From NCBI GenBank assembly GCA_963703125.1, contig OY969790.1, forward strand, positions 2,046,001 through 2,110,000: 64,000 nt of DNA, in the 5' to 3' direction. This stretch comes from MFD04716-140 sp963703125. GTDB taxonomy: Bacteria; Bacteroidota; Bacteroidia; Flavobacteriales; Flavobacteriaceae. The notes below the pieces were generated by a model. The model had not been told where the DNA came from. It made no database searches and saw only the letters and a program-made list of their open reading frames with translations. Shown piece after piece: positions 34,243-42,921 of this stretch; within the stretch, counting starts at the first letter, position 1, and the number at the start of each line of letters is the position of its first letter. The position numbers and the translations under genes were made by a program.

Positions 34243-35982
34243 ATGAAAAGAATAAGCATACTTATGTTCGCAATTTTAATAGGTCTTATATCCTATAGTT
34301 GTAAGAACGGGAATACAGTCTCCACAGAAGATTCAAAATCAACTACTGCAACAAAGGAAAAACTATCCATTTCACAAGTACTTAGAGCAAATGGCCATCT
34401 CAATGTTAGGGAACAGGTTGCCCTATACCAAAATTTAAAGAAGGATAGTTTGGACGTCTATAATTTTGGGAACGAGGATGAACTTACCATGTACGGGTAT
34501 TCCTTTTTATGGCAAGAGAAAGTAAAGGATGCCATAGAAATATTCAAGTTGATTGTTGAACAATTCCCGAATTCGTCAAATCCATATGACAGCTTAGGTG
34601 AAGCATATTTGGCGGATGGGCAGGACCAATTGGCATTGGTGAACTATGAAAAATCGTTAGAACTCAACCCCGACAATTTTAACGCAGAGGACCAAATTGA
34701 CCGTTTGAAGTACCCCAATAAAAAGCAGGAGACAGCCGCCGAAAAGTTCGTGAGGGTCTTTACGGAAAAGGAGTATAAAGATGATTTGGATCAAATGGGC
34801 AAGAAATTGATAGAGGTTCATCCTAATGTTTTCAAGTTCATTTCTAGAGAGGATTTCTGGAAAATTATTGAGGAGAAGAAATCATTGATAACCGAGAATA
34901 CTACCTATGGCAATTTCATTTGGCATTGTAGTGAAATAATTGCCAGTATAGGTTGCTCACATTCTTCCATGAACGGGTTTTACCAAGAAAGCGAAATGCT
35001 CGATAAATCTTTGGTCTTTCCGTTACAGACCCGCTGGGTAAACAACCGACTTTTCGTTGTTGATACTATGGACAATACAGCTTCAATAAAACCGAAGGAT
35101 GAGATAACAAGTATTAACGGCAGATCAGTTTCTACATTGGTAAACGAAATATACCGACATATTCCATCGCAGGCTAATATAGAAACGGCAAAAAAGCATT
35201 TTTTTAATAACTGGTCCACGGAGATCGTTCCTTATTCCCTTGGATTCCCAGAATCATACAGCGTACGAATTAAAGGAAGGGAGGAACCAATTGTGTTGAA
35301 AAAGAAAGAAACGGTGAGGGGTCCTTTAACTGATGGATCTATTAAGCGATGTAATAATGATCTGTGTCTTGATTTTGTTGATTCTAAAAATACTGCTGTA
35401 TTGACCATTTCTTCTTTCAACTTCTACCCTTGGAACAATCTTGACGTCTTTACTGAATTTATAGACAAAAGTTTTAAAGATATAGAGGAAAAAGGTTCAG
35501 AAAGCTTGATTATTGACCTTCGTTTCAATGGTGGCGGATCCCCCGAATCAAGTATTTACTTATTAAAATATTTGGCCAATGAGCCTTTCGTATATTTTTC
35601 AGAAACAGAATACTCGATAGGTAAGGGAAGTCAAGGGGCAATTGGAAACAAATTCAAAGGAAAGCTTTATTTTATAATCGATGGTCACGGCAAATCCACG
35701 ACCGGACATTTTATGGCAAAAGTAAAATCATTGAATTTAGGCACTATTGTTGGCGAGGAATTGGGATCTAACCAATTTTGTACTGCTGGCCAAACGGTTT
35801 GTAGGCTTAGAAATAGTAAAATGATGTTTTATGTGGCCAATTCATCATCACGGGTTGCAGGGACGTCATTGCCCGACGACAAAGGAATTTTGCCAGACTA
35901 TCCTGTCGTTCAAGGAATAGATGATTATTTAAGCCATGTGGATACTGTAAAGGAATTCACGCTCAACTTGATTCAAGAATAA
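34243..35982 (+). CDS. TPR and S41 protease-like lipoprotein
   Basis: A 579-residue lipoprotein with lipobox GLISYSC (Cys20). Residues about 80-160 form a tetratricopeptide pair (PNSSNPYDSLGEAYLADGQD, LVNYEKSLELNPDNFNAEDQ). Residues about 190-570 resemble tail-specific (S41) peptidases: IDLRFNGGGSPESS near 427, FIIDGHGKSTTGHFMAKVKS near 483 with the probable nucleophile Ser488, then TIVGEELGSNQFCTAG. The PDZ-like part (KPKDEITSINGRSVS) is near residue 285. The Lys of the classic Ser-Lys dyad is not obvious. Such proteins cleave unknown periplasmic or surface substrates. It shares one base with the next gene. Confidence 0.82.
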   Translation: MKRISILMFAILIGLISYSCKNGNTVSTEDSKSTTATKEKLSISQVLRANGHLNVREQVALYQNLKKDSLDVYNFGNEDELTMYGYSFLWQEKVKDAIEIFKLIVEQFPNSSNPYDSLGEAYLADGQDQLALVNYEKSLELNPDNFNAEDQIDRLKYPNKKQETAAEKFVRVFTEKEYKDDLDQMGKKLIEVHPNVFKFISREDFWKIIEEKKSLITENTTYGNFIWHCSEIIASIGCSHSSMNGFYQESEMLDKSLVFPLQTRWVNNRLFVVDTMDNTASIKPKDEITSINGRSVSTLVNEIYRHIPSQANIETAKKHFFNNWSTEIVPYSLGFPESYSVRIKGREEPIVLKKKETVRGPLTDGSIKRCNNDLCLDFVDSKNTAVLTISSFNFYPWNNLDVFTEFIDKSFKDIEEKGSESLIIDLRFNGGGSPESSIYLLKYLANEPFVYFSETEYSIGKGSQGAIGNKFKGKLYFIIDGHGKSTTGHFMAKVKSLNLGTIVGEELGSNQFCTAGQTVCRLRNSKMMFYVANSSSRVAGTSLPDDKGILPDYPVVQGIDDYLSHVDTVKEFTLNLIQE

Positions 35983-36584
35983 TGTTAGACCTGATAAGCA
36001 AAAGTATTGCCATTACGACCATCTTACTTTGTTCCACTTTGGCAAGTGGTCAGAAAGATAGGGATTTGGAAATAGTCAAATCGGATCTTTCGTGGAGTAA
36101 AGAAACAATTCTATTTCCAATAGATTGGGCGCCGGGATTGACCCTAGATGGTTTTGAGGAATTGTATTTCTCACCGGGATGGGACCAACCTGAAAGTCCG
36201 CAATTTTGGTCCTATATAATGGCATGGAAGGTAAATACCAACAAACCTTTGACATTGGAACAGATAAGTTGGAACCTAGAGCAATATTTTGAAGGGTTGA
36301 TGAAGCCTAACCAATGGTCAACGGATTTTCCAGAGCCAAAGGTCGAATTGGATATTTCAAATGAAGCAATCGGAGATGAAGATTTTATCGGAAAAATGGA
36401 ATTCTTTGATGGATTTCATACCGGAAAGCCATTGGTGACGAATATTTTAATTGATCAATGGTTTTGTGAAGTTTTACAAAGAGCTACTGTAATCCTCAGA
36501 TTCTCACCTCAATCTAAAGACCACCAAATTTGGAAGGAGTTACTAGCCTTTGCTCCAATCGATTCAGCTTGTCCAGACGAGTAG
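35982..36584 (+). CDS. secreted protein of unknown function
   Basis: A 200-residue protein with a signal peptide (SIAITTILLCSTLASGQ). The body has many aromatic residues (FEELYFSPGWDQPESPQFWS; GFHTGKPLVTNILIDQWFCE) but no motif I recognise. Its ATG overlaps the stop of the S41-like gene (TAATG), so both are translated together and probably act in the same compartment. One Cys pair near the C-terminus (WFCE, DSACPDE) could form a disulfide. Confidence 0.7.
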   Translation: MLDLISKSIAITTILLCSTLASGQKDRDLEIVKSDLSWSKETILFPIDWAPGLTLDGFEELYFSPGWDQPESPQFWSYIMAWKVNTNKPLTLEQISWNLEQYFEGLMKPNQWSTDFPEPKVELDISNEAIGDEDFIGKMEFFDGFHTGKPLVTNILIDQWFCEVLQRATVILRFSPQSKDHQIWKELLAFAPIDSACPDE

Positions 36585-36956
36585 TATAAACACTTTAAGA
36601 AGTTCAGAATATTTTTCATCGATACTTTTGAAATGGCATCGATAGGATTTAACTGGCCAAGATCAGAAACGAATTACTCAAGAAACATTCATCAAATACA
36701 TAAATGAGATTTAAGAACTCCTTTAAATAAAATAGGATCTGCTCATTTTTCCATAAAACGGTCGTTTTAAAGTACTAAAGGAACAAAGTCTTATTTAATA
36801 CTATAGGAGTGTCATTTCCCGTCTTTTTTAATTGTGTCATAAAGTAACCTTTTACGACACCCAAATAAGTATATCTGAATAATAGTTCTAATAGGCTGCC
36901 CTACTGACCATAGTCAATGTTTATTGCCCGCCATTAAATCTACGTTGTTTATAAGA
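36585..36956. other. 372-base gap at the right end of the accessory insert
   Basis: No gene recognised. It contains the palindrome TAAAACG-GT-CGTTTTA (36754-36769), similar in size and A+T/C+G layout to the one at 30450-30467, and no clear promoter. Confidence 0.4.
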
Positions 36957-36996
36957 ACTAAAAAGCCTTTGCTGTTTCCAGCAAAGGCTTTTTAGT
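36957..36996 (-). terminator. ahcY terminator, 18-bp perfect hairpin
   Basis: Arms 36957-36974 and 36979-36996 are perfectly complementary with a 4-base loop; the core is GCCTTTGCTG. A/T runs on both sides make it work in both directions. It lies 25 bases past the ahcY stop. Confidence 0.9.
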
Positions 36997-37020
36997 CTAT
37001 TCTCTAGAATCTAGCGCTTT

Positions 37021-38343
37021 CTAATACCTATAATATTCTGGCTTAAACGGCCCATTTACCTCAACCCCAATATAATCGGCTTGGTCTTTGCTCAACTCCG
37101 TAAGTTCGGCTCCTAGGCGTGCAAGATGCAAATAGGCTACTTTTTCGTCCAAGTGTTTGGGGAGCATATATACATTGTTTTCGTAATTGGCACTATTTTT
37201 CCAAAGCTCGATCTGCGCCAAGGTCTGGTTGGTAAACGAGTTGCTCATCACAAAACTAGGATGTCCCGTAGCACAGCCTAAGTTAACCAATCGGCCTTCG
37301 GCCAAAACAATAATGTCCTTCCCGTCAATGGTGTACTTGTCTACTTGGGGTTTTATCTCATCTTTCGTATTTCCATAATTTTTATTCAACCATGCCATAT
37401 CAATTTCATTGTCAAAATGACCAATATTGCACACTATCACTTTATCTTTCATTGCACCAAAATGCTCGGCCTTAATAATGTCCTTATTACCTGTGGTCGT
37501 AATTACAATATCGGCATTGGCAACTACCGACTCTAATTTTTTCACTTCAAAACCATCCATACATGCTTGTAAGGCGCAAATTGGATCTATTTCGGTAACA
37601 GTTACAATTGAGCCAGCACCTTTGAATGAGGCGGCAGTTCCTTTGCCTACGTCCCCATACCCGGCAACGACTACTTTTTTACCCGCTAACATAGTATCGG
37701 TGGCTCGCCTTATGGCATCAACGGCACTTTCACGACAACCATATTTATTGTCAAACTTTGATTTGGTAACAGAATCGTTCACGTTTATGGCGGGCATGGG
37801 AAGTGTGCCATTTTTAACCCTCTCATACAGGCGATGTACCCCTGTAGTGGTTTCTTCCGACAATCCTTTTATAGCACCGGCGAGTTCAGGATAATCGTCC
37901 AAGACCATATTGGTCAAATCCCCACCATCATCCAAAATCATGTTCAAAGGTTTCCGGTCTTCACCGAAAAATAAGGTCTGCTCAATGCACCAATTGAATT
38001 CCTCTTCGTTCATTCCCTTCCAGGCGTAAACAGGTATTCCCGCAGCTGCAATGGCCGCCGCCGCATGATCTTGTGTTGAAAATATATTGCAAGAACTCCA
38101 AGTTACTTCGGCACCCAAGGCGACCAAAGTTTCAATAAGGACAGCAGTTTGGATAGTCATGTGCAAACAACCTGCTATACGGGCACCTTTTAAGGGTTGC
38201 TCATTCTTATATTCTTTGCGAAGTGCCATTAGCCCGGGCATTTCTGCTTCGGCCAATTCTATTTCCTTTCTTCCCCACTTTGCTAGGGTAATATCTTTGA
38301 CCTTATAGGGTACGTAAGAAACGGTTTTGGTATTCATGTCCAT
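37021..38343 (-). CDS. ahcY: adenosylhomocysteinase
   Basis: Splits S-adenosylhomocysteine into adenosine and homocysteine, relieving product inhibition of methyltransferases. The 440-residue protein shows GCLHMTIQTAVLIETL, SSCNIFSTQDHAAAA, DDGGDLTNMV, the NAD-binding loop GYGDVGKGTA (about residues 224-233), ICNIGHFDNEIDM and the C-terminal FKPEYYRY. Length and order are normal. The start could be Met1 or Met3 (MDMNTKTVSYVPYK). Confidence 0.98.
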   Translation of the reverse strand: MDMNTKTVSYVPYKVKDITLAKWGRKEIELAEAEMPGLMALRKEYKNEQPLKGARIAGCLHMTIQTAVLIETLVALGAEVTWSSCNIFSTQDHAAAAIAAAGIPVYAWKGMNEEEFNWCIEQTLFFGEDRKPLNMILDDGGDLTNMVLDDYPELAGAIKGLSEETTTGVHRLYERVKNGTLPMPAINVNDSVTKSKFDNKYGCRESAVDAIRRATDTMLAGKKVVVAGYGDVGKGTAASFKGAGSIVTVTEIDPICALQACMDGFEVKKLESVVANADIVITTTGNKDIIKAEHFGAMKDKVIVCNIGHFDNEIDMAWLNKNYGNTKDEIKPQVDKYTIDGKDIIVLAEGRLVNLGCATGHPSFVMSNSFTNQTLAQIELWKNSANYENNVYMLPKHLDEKVAYLHLARLGAELTELSKDQADYIGVEVNGPFKPEYYRY

Positions 38344-38392
38344 TTTTATTTTTACTTTCGTTACTAAGCAGTGTTTTGACTAAAATTGAGCC

Positions 38393-38400
38393 CAAAGTTA
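38393..38400 (-). promoter_or_regulatory. candidate -7 promoter element for ahcY
   Basis: The minus strand reads TAACTTTG, an exact TAnnTTTG match, 49 bases before the ahcY start. It overlaps the region upstream of the divergent transferase gene. Confidence 0.45.
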
Positions 38401-38420
38401 CAAATATCCTAAATAATGTT

Positions 38421-39056
38421 ATGCCCCTTTACAAAACAATAACACCACTTCCATCAACTACTGTGCGTATTTGGAAGATTGAGGAAAGCGAGTCGGAGCT
38501 TTTAAAGGGAATCTCATTGAATTCAAATTCTCAAATGAGGTTTGATAAAATGAAATCGGAGCTTCATCGTAAGGGATTTTTGAGTATTCGTCACCTAATG
38601 CTGGATGCGGGATATTCTGATTCCGATATGTATTATGATGATTTTGGCAAGCCACACTTGAAAGATGGCCGGCATATCTCAATTACCCATTCGCATCATT
38701 TCACAGGAATAATTGTCTCAGATACTATAGAAGCAGGAATTGACATTGAGCGGCAAAGGGACAAGATTTTGCGTATTGCCCATAAGTTCACCCCAATTGA
38801 AGAATACCGCACCATTGCAAATGCCGATGCATTGGTACGTAAATTGACCATTGTATGGGGGTGTAAGGAGTCTTTGTATAAAATTTACCCTGAGGTTGGC
38901 CTCAGTTTTTTCCATCATATTGACATTAAGGATTTTTCACTATCGGATGGCCATACTACAGGCGAAATCTTGTATCATGGTAAATCTTCATTTTATGATA
39001 TCAGCTTTTTAGAATTTGAGGATTTTACATGTGTATATGCGCTTAGTAAGAAGTAA
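38421..39056 (+). CDS. 4'-phosphopantetheinyl transferase superfamily protein
   Basis: Transfers the phosphopantetheine arm of CoA to a carrier protein. In the 211-residue product the Mg-binding motif is AGIDIERQRDKILRIAHKF near residue 115 and the second motif is WGCKESLYKIYPEVGLSF near 165, both diagnostic for the Sfp/AcpT group. The size is between AcpS (about 125) and Sfp (about 230). The ATG at 38421 starts MPLYKTITPLPSTTVRIWK as in flavobacterial relatives; a TTG at 38376 would add 15 residues with no support. It diverges from ahcY. Confidence 0.88.
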   Translation: MPLYKTITPLPSTTVRIWKIEESESELLKGISLNSNSQMRFDKMKSELHRKGFLSIRHLMLDAGYSDSDMYYDDFGKPHLKDGRHISITHSHHFTGIIVSDTIEAGIDIERQRDKILRIAHKFTPIEEYRTIANADALVRKLTIVWGCKESLYKIYPEVGLSFFHHIDIKDFSLSDGHTTGEILYHGKSSFYDISFLEFEDFTCVYALSKK

Positions 39057-39097
39057 ACCGTTTGCTGTTAGGTTGATAAATTAAACATATAATTCGC

Positions 39098-39111
39098 GTC
39101 ATGTACGTGAC
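39098..39111. promoter_or_regulatory. near-perfect 14-base palindrome before the vitamin salvage operon
   Basis: GTCATGTACGTGAC is symmetric apart from one T/G pair of positions and lies 17 bases before the start at 39129. It could be an operator; no matching regulator is known here. Confidence 0.35.
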
Positions 39112-39128
39112 ACTTGAAATTTAAAAAA

Positions 39129-39389
39129 ATGAATATATCTGTTGAATTAACCTTTTCCCCTCTTCAGGATGATTTCGAGGAGCATATCATCGACTTTATC
39201 AAAAGACTTCGAGCATCGGGCCTTCACATAATGGAAAACCCGTTGAGCACCCAGGTTTATGGTGAATATGACAAAGTGATGAATGTACTCAATGCCGAAA
39301 TAAAGGGAGCCTTTGAATTAATGGAAAGAGGATTGTTGTTCATGAAAATAGTAAAATCGGACCGAAGCGGGTATGAGCCACATTTTTGA
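39129..39389 (+). CDS. MTH1187/YqgV-type thiamine-binding protein
   Basis: An 86-residue ferredoxin-like-fold protein: MNISVELTFSPLQDDFEEHI, LHIMENPLSTQVYGEYDKVM and the trailing FMKIVKSDRSGYEPHF match the UPF0045/MTH1187 family; related YkoF domains bind thiamine. It may bind thiamine in the cytosol or periplasm; no signal peptide is seen, so the cytosol is more likely. The ATG at 39129 is preferred over a TTG at 39114. The last 17 bases overlap the PnuC-type transporter gene, which points to shared function. Confidence 0.78.
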   Translation: MNISVELTFSPLQDDFEEHIIDFIKRLRASGLHIMENPLSTQVYGEYDKVMNVLNAEIKGAFELMERGLLFMKIVKSDRSGYEPHF

Positions 39390-40011
39390 TTTTTTTCTTG
39401 ATGCATATCGCGGAAAGGAAACCTATATAATTGTTTTAGAGTTTGTGGTGTTGATTGCCGGAATATTAAGTGTTTGGTATGCAAAGAAGGAAAATATTCT
39501 GGTGTATCCAACAGGTTTGGTAGCTACAATAATCACGGTTTATCTTTTTTTGAAGGACGGACTGCTTGGTGATATGATGATGAATTTTTATTGGTCGGCC
39601 ATGAGTGTTTACGGTTGGTGGAATTGGTCAAGAAAAAAGGATAATAAGAAAATAGTTAAGATTTCTAGGACAACGACAAAGGAGAAATGGATCGGGTTCG
39701 GTCTTTTTTGTATGACCATTCTAATTAATTATACGGTATACAGGTTTTTTGATTATAGCATTGAGGTCTCCAATTATATTGATATTTTCACTTCAGGCCT
39801 ATTTTTTACCGCCATGTGGTACATGGCCCTTAAGAAATTGGAAAACTGGACACTTTGGATAATTGCCGATATTGTTACGATTCCGCTGTACGCTTATAGA
39901 GGTTGGGGCATGTTATCATTCCAATATCTTATATTTACGATATTGGCAATACAGGCCTATATTATATGGAAGAGAAGTTTAGACAAGAACCTACAAATAT
40001 CCTTAAAATAG
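39373..40011 (+). CDS. PnuC-family transporter (probable thiamine or nicotinamide riboside uptake)
   Basis: A 212-residue inner-membrane protein with about seven hydrophobic segments. VFEFVVLIAGILSVWYAKKEN-like sequence at the start (shown in part: LIAGILSVWYAKKENILVYP), YWSAMSVYGWWNWS near residue 74 and NWTLWIIADIVTIPLYAY near 158 are typical of PnuC, whose members carry nicotinamide riboside, thiamine (PnuT) or riboflavin. The thiamine-binding neighbour favours PnuT, and the NadR-like neighbour favours nicotinamide riboside. It overlaps both neighbours, so all are made together. Confidence 0.85.
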   Translation: MSHIFDFFLDAYRGKETYIIVLEFVVLIAGILSVWYAKKENILVYPTGLVATIITVYLFLKDGLLGDMMMNFYWSAMSVYGWWNWSRKKDNKKIVKISRTTTKEKWIGFGLFCMTILINYTVYRFFDYSIEVSNYIDIFTSGLFFTAMWYMALKKLENWTLWIIADIVTIPLYAYRGWGMLSFQYLIFTILAIQAYIIWKRSLDKNLQISLK

Positions 40012-40529
40012 TATTGTTTGGACCGGAATCTACCGGAAAGACGACCCTTTCAGAACAATTGGCCCGACATTATAACACGGTGTGGGTTCCCGAATATGCC
40101 AGGGAATATCTTCAGGATAAGTGGAATAATGAACGAAAGACCTGTGAACCACATGATTTATTGCCAATTGCAGAAGGTCAGATGCGCTTGGAAAACGCAC
40201 TGGCCAAAAAGGCCAGCAAACTTCTTATTTGTGATACAGATCTGTTAGAGACCAAAGTATATTCCGAAGCCTATTATATAGGTCATTGCGACCCTGTTTT
40301 GGAGCAGCATGCGCTTGAAAATACCTATGACCTTTATTTTTTGACCTATATTGATGTACCTTGGGAAATGGATGATTTGCGTGATAAACCACTGGAGCGG
40401 GCAAGAATGTTCGATTATTTCAAAATGACCCTGGAGAAGTATGACCGAAATTTTGTTATTTTAAAAGGGAATAAAAAAACGCGATTGACAACTGCTATTA
40501 ATCACATAGATAAATTATTGAATTTATGA
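39966..40529 (+). CDS. NadR-like AAA ATPase/kinase
   Basis: A 187-residue P-loop protein: Walker A GPESTGKT is at about residues 19-26, VPEYAREYL follows, and a Walker B-like LLICDTDLLETKVYSE is near 78. This is the NadR C-terminal (ribosylnicotinamide kinase) family, also called AAA_28. Next to a PnuC transporter it would phosphorylate the imported vitamin and trap it; thiamine instead of nicotinamide riboside is possible here. The ATG at 39966 gives the family start and lies 46 bases inside the transporter gene. A TTG at 39903 would add 21 residues read from the transporter frame region and is rejected. Confidence 0.8.
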   Translation: MEEKFRQEPTNILKIVLFGPESTGKTTLSEQLARHYNTVWVPEYAREYLQDKWNNERKTCEPHDLLPIAEGQMRLENALAKKASKLLICDTDLLETKVYSEAYYIGHCDPVLEQHALENTYDLYFLTYIDVPWEMDDLRDKPLERARMFDYFKMTLEKYDRNFVILKGNKKTRLTTAINHIDKLLNL

Positions 40530-42067
40530 GTTATTTGACCAATTTTGATCAAGAACAACTTCTTCGACAAGGAATCACAAAACAAAAAGTACAGGAGCAG
40601 ATCGATACTTTTAAGGAAGGTATCGCCTTTGCCCATCTTGAAAAGGCGGCAGTTGTAAATGATGGTATCATCAAATTATCGGATGATGAAGAAAACGATC
40701 TTATAGGTCTATTTGAAAGTTCTAGGGATACATTATCACTTTTGAAATTTGTCCCGGCATCTGGTGCTGCCTCAAGGATGTTCAAATCACTGTTTAACTT
40801 TTTGGAAGACTTTAATCCATCAAACGAATCGCTCCAAGATTATTTAAGCCGGTCTTCGGACAAGGATATCAAAGTGTTTGTTGAGCGGCATAAAGATTTG
40901 CCTTTTTATAAAATGGTTCAGCATAAAATATCCGGTAAAACCGCAAAGAACAATGAAATTTATGTATTTGTTGATGAGCTTCTTTCCGAGGACGGACTCA
41001 ATTACGGTTTTTACCCCAAAGGTCTTTTGCCATTCCATAATTACGGGGACCATGCCGCAACTCCTTTTGAGGAACATTTAAAGGAAGGGGCATTGTATAG
41101 TAAAACAGATGATACGGCACACCTTCATTTTACTATTTCCGAACAGCACGGAGAAATGTTCAATGAGGAGTTTAAAAATATTAAGGAGCGGGTTGCCCAA
41201 GAATTCAAAACGTCGTTTGCGGTAAGTTATTCATTCCAAAAAGCCTCTACCGATACCATTGCTGTTGATATGGACGACCGGCCATTTCGAAATATTGATG
41301 GATCTTTGTTATTTAGGCCAGGGGGACATGGTGCTTTAATCGAAAATCTCAATGAGCAGGATGCAGACATAATTTTCATAAAGAATATTGATAATGTTGT
41401 GGTCCAAGAATCTTTACAAAAAGTGGCCGATAGTAAAAAGGTACTGGCCGGCATGTTACTAAAAGTGCAGAAAAAAGCTTTTGAATATGCCAAAACCCTT
41501 GACTCGGAGAAAATATCGGACGAAACCATGGGCCAAATAAAGAATTTTTTGGAGGAGGAGTTGAACGCTCGATTTTTGGATAAGTATGATAGGTTCAATA
41601 AAAATGAGCAAATTGCTGTTCTAAAGGACAAGCTGTACCGCCCAATTCGTATTTGTGGAATGGTAAAAAATGAAGGAGAACCGGGCGGAGGTCCATTTTG
41701 GATCAGTGATTCACATGGCCACCTTTCATTACAGATAATAGAAGCGGCTCAAGTTGACATGAATAATTTGGATCAAGCCCATCTCTTAAAGAATTCTACT
41801 CACTTTAACCCCGTTGATTTGGTCTGTGGCATAAAGGATTATAAGGGAGATAAATATAATCTCCTAAATTTCATTGATTACAAACAGGGGTTCATTACAC
41901 AAAAAACGAAAGATGGAAGGGATTTAAAAGCATTGGAACTTCCAGGGCTTTGGAATGGTGCCATGGCATTTTGGAACACTATTTTTGTTGAGGTTCCGTC
42001 ATATACATTCAATCCTGTAAAAACTGTAAATGACTTGTTGAAACCATCCCATCAACCCCAAAATTAA
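40526..42067 (+). CDS. DUF4301 family protein
   Basis: A 513-residue cytosolic protein of DUF4301, a Bacteroidetes family of unknown function. KFVPASGAASRMFKSLFNFL near residue 72 and FRPGGHGALIENLNEQDADI near 263, with KNEGEPGGGPFWISDSHGH near 385, suggest a nucleotidyltransferase-like fold because the first motif resembles a nucleotide-sugar P-loop; this is inference. The ATG overlaps the stop of the NadR-like gene by 4 bases (ATGA), so translation is coupled. A terminator follows. Confidence 0.8.
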   Translation: MSYLTNFDQEQLLRQGITKQKVQEQIDTFKEGIAFAHLEKAAVVNDGIIKLSDDEENDLIGLFESSRDTLSLLKFVPASGAASRMFKSLFNFLEDFNPSNESLQDYLSRSSDKDIKVFVERHKDLPFYKMVQHKISGKTAKNNEIYVFVDELLSEDGLNYGFYPKGLLPFHNYGDHAATPFEEHLKEGALYSKTDDTAHLHFTISEQHGEMFNEEFKNIKERVAQEFKTSFAVSYSFQKASTDTIAVDMDDRPFRNIDGSLLFRPGGHGALIENLNEQDADIIFIKNIDNVVVQESLQKVADSKKVLAGMLLKVQKKAFEYAKTLDSEKISDETMGQIKNFLEEELNARFLDKYDRFNKNEQIAVLKDKLYRPIRICGMVKNEGEPGGGPFWISDSHGHLSLQIIEAAQVDMNNLDQAHLLKNSTHFNPVDLVCGIKDYKGDKYNLLNFIDYKQGFITQKTKDGRDLKALELPGLWNGAMAFWNTIFVEVPSYTFNPVKTVNDLLKPSHQPQN

Positions 42068-42087
42068 GGTTGGTCGGCAGTGGATTG

Positions 42088-42116
42088 AAAAAGTGTGTAT
42101 GTTTTACACACTTTTT
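42088..42116. terminator. terminator of the vitamin salvage operon
   Basis: AAAAAGTGTGTA (42088-42099) pairs with TACACACTTTTT (42105-42116) around a 5-base loop. Confidence 0.85.
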
Positions 42117-42281
42117 GTTTCAATTATACACCTATATCCATTAGATTAAAACCAAGTATATTTTTTAAGACTCTGTATATCAATTGTTTAAGTTTTATTT
42201 TAATAAGCGTGATCTATTGGCACTATTTTCCCGTATATGGTAATGATTATCAAAACAAATATAATTTCTAAAACACTAAAA

Positions 42282-42695
42282 ATGAAAAAAGTAATGTTAG
42301 TAGCAGTTTTGTCTCTAGGAGCAATGACTGCATTTGCACAAGAAGAAGTACAGGCTATAGCTACAGAAGCTACAGAGGTAGCAACCGAGGCCGTACCGGT
42401 TGAAGTTGAAGCTACTGAAGAAGTTGCGATTGAAGCTGGCGAGGCCACTGAAGTTGTTGCAGAAGAGGCTGTTGCCGTAGAAGAAGTTGCAGTATCTCAA
42501 GATTCTTATACTGAGGTAGCTATTGAAGAAGTTCCAGAAGCTATTTCTGCTGCTTTGGAAGTTGCCCACCCAGGTGCTACTATTTCAAAGGCATATGTCA
42601 ATGCCGACTCTAAATATAAATTAGAGGTGGCTAATGCTGATGGAACAACTGCTGAGCTTTTTGCAGATGCCGAAGGCAACTGGATTGAAATGTAA
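42282..42695 (+). CDS. secreted PepSY-like protein with Glu/Val/Ala/Thr-rich repeat region
   Basis: A 137-residue exported protein with signal peptide MKKVMLVAVLSLGAMTAFAQ. Residues about 21-80 are an acidic low-complexity run of TEVA/EEVA-like units (for example ATEATEVATEAVPVEVEATE). The C-terminal 60 residues (EVPEAISAALEVAHPGATIS, KYKLEVANADGTTAELFADA, GNWIEM) form a PepSY-like (BLIP-like) beta domain seen in Bacteroidetes secreted proteins. The ATG at 42282 is chosen because it starts the signal peptide; an earlier start at 42237 would precede it with 15 unrelated residues. A close paralogue lies 270 bases on. Confidence 0.82.
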   Translation: MKKVMLVAVLSLGAMTAFAQEEVQAIATEATEVATEAVPVEVEATEEVAIEAGEATEVVAEEAVAVEEVAVSQDSYTEVAIEEVPEAISAALEVAHPGATISKAYVNADSKYKLEVANADGTTAELFADAEGNWIEM

Positions 42696-42724
42696 TTCTT
42701 ACTACTTATAGCTTATATCAGTTA

Positions 42725-42756
42725 GTAAAAGCCTCGACTTTCGTCGAGGCTTTTAC
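42725..42756. terminator. terminator after the first PepSY-like gene
   Basis: A 14-bp perfect stem with core GCCTCGAC/GTCGAGGC and a 4-base loop, flanked by A4/T4. Confidence 0.9.
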
Positions 42757-42921
42757 TTTTTATTTATACAAGGGTTGATTTTATTTAACGTATTTATTTT
42801 TATTCCCAATGGATATTTTATACACATACTGTGCTGGTGAATACCCAAATTTACACACCTTCCCGAATGCGGTATATTTTTAAGTTACTGATTATTAGTT
42901 AGTTGTGCACATAATAAAATT

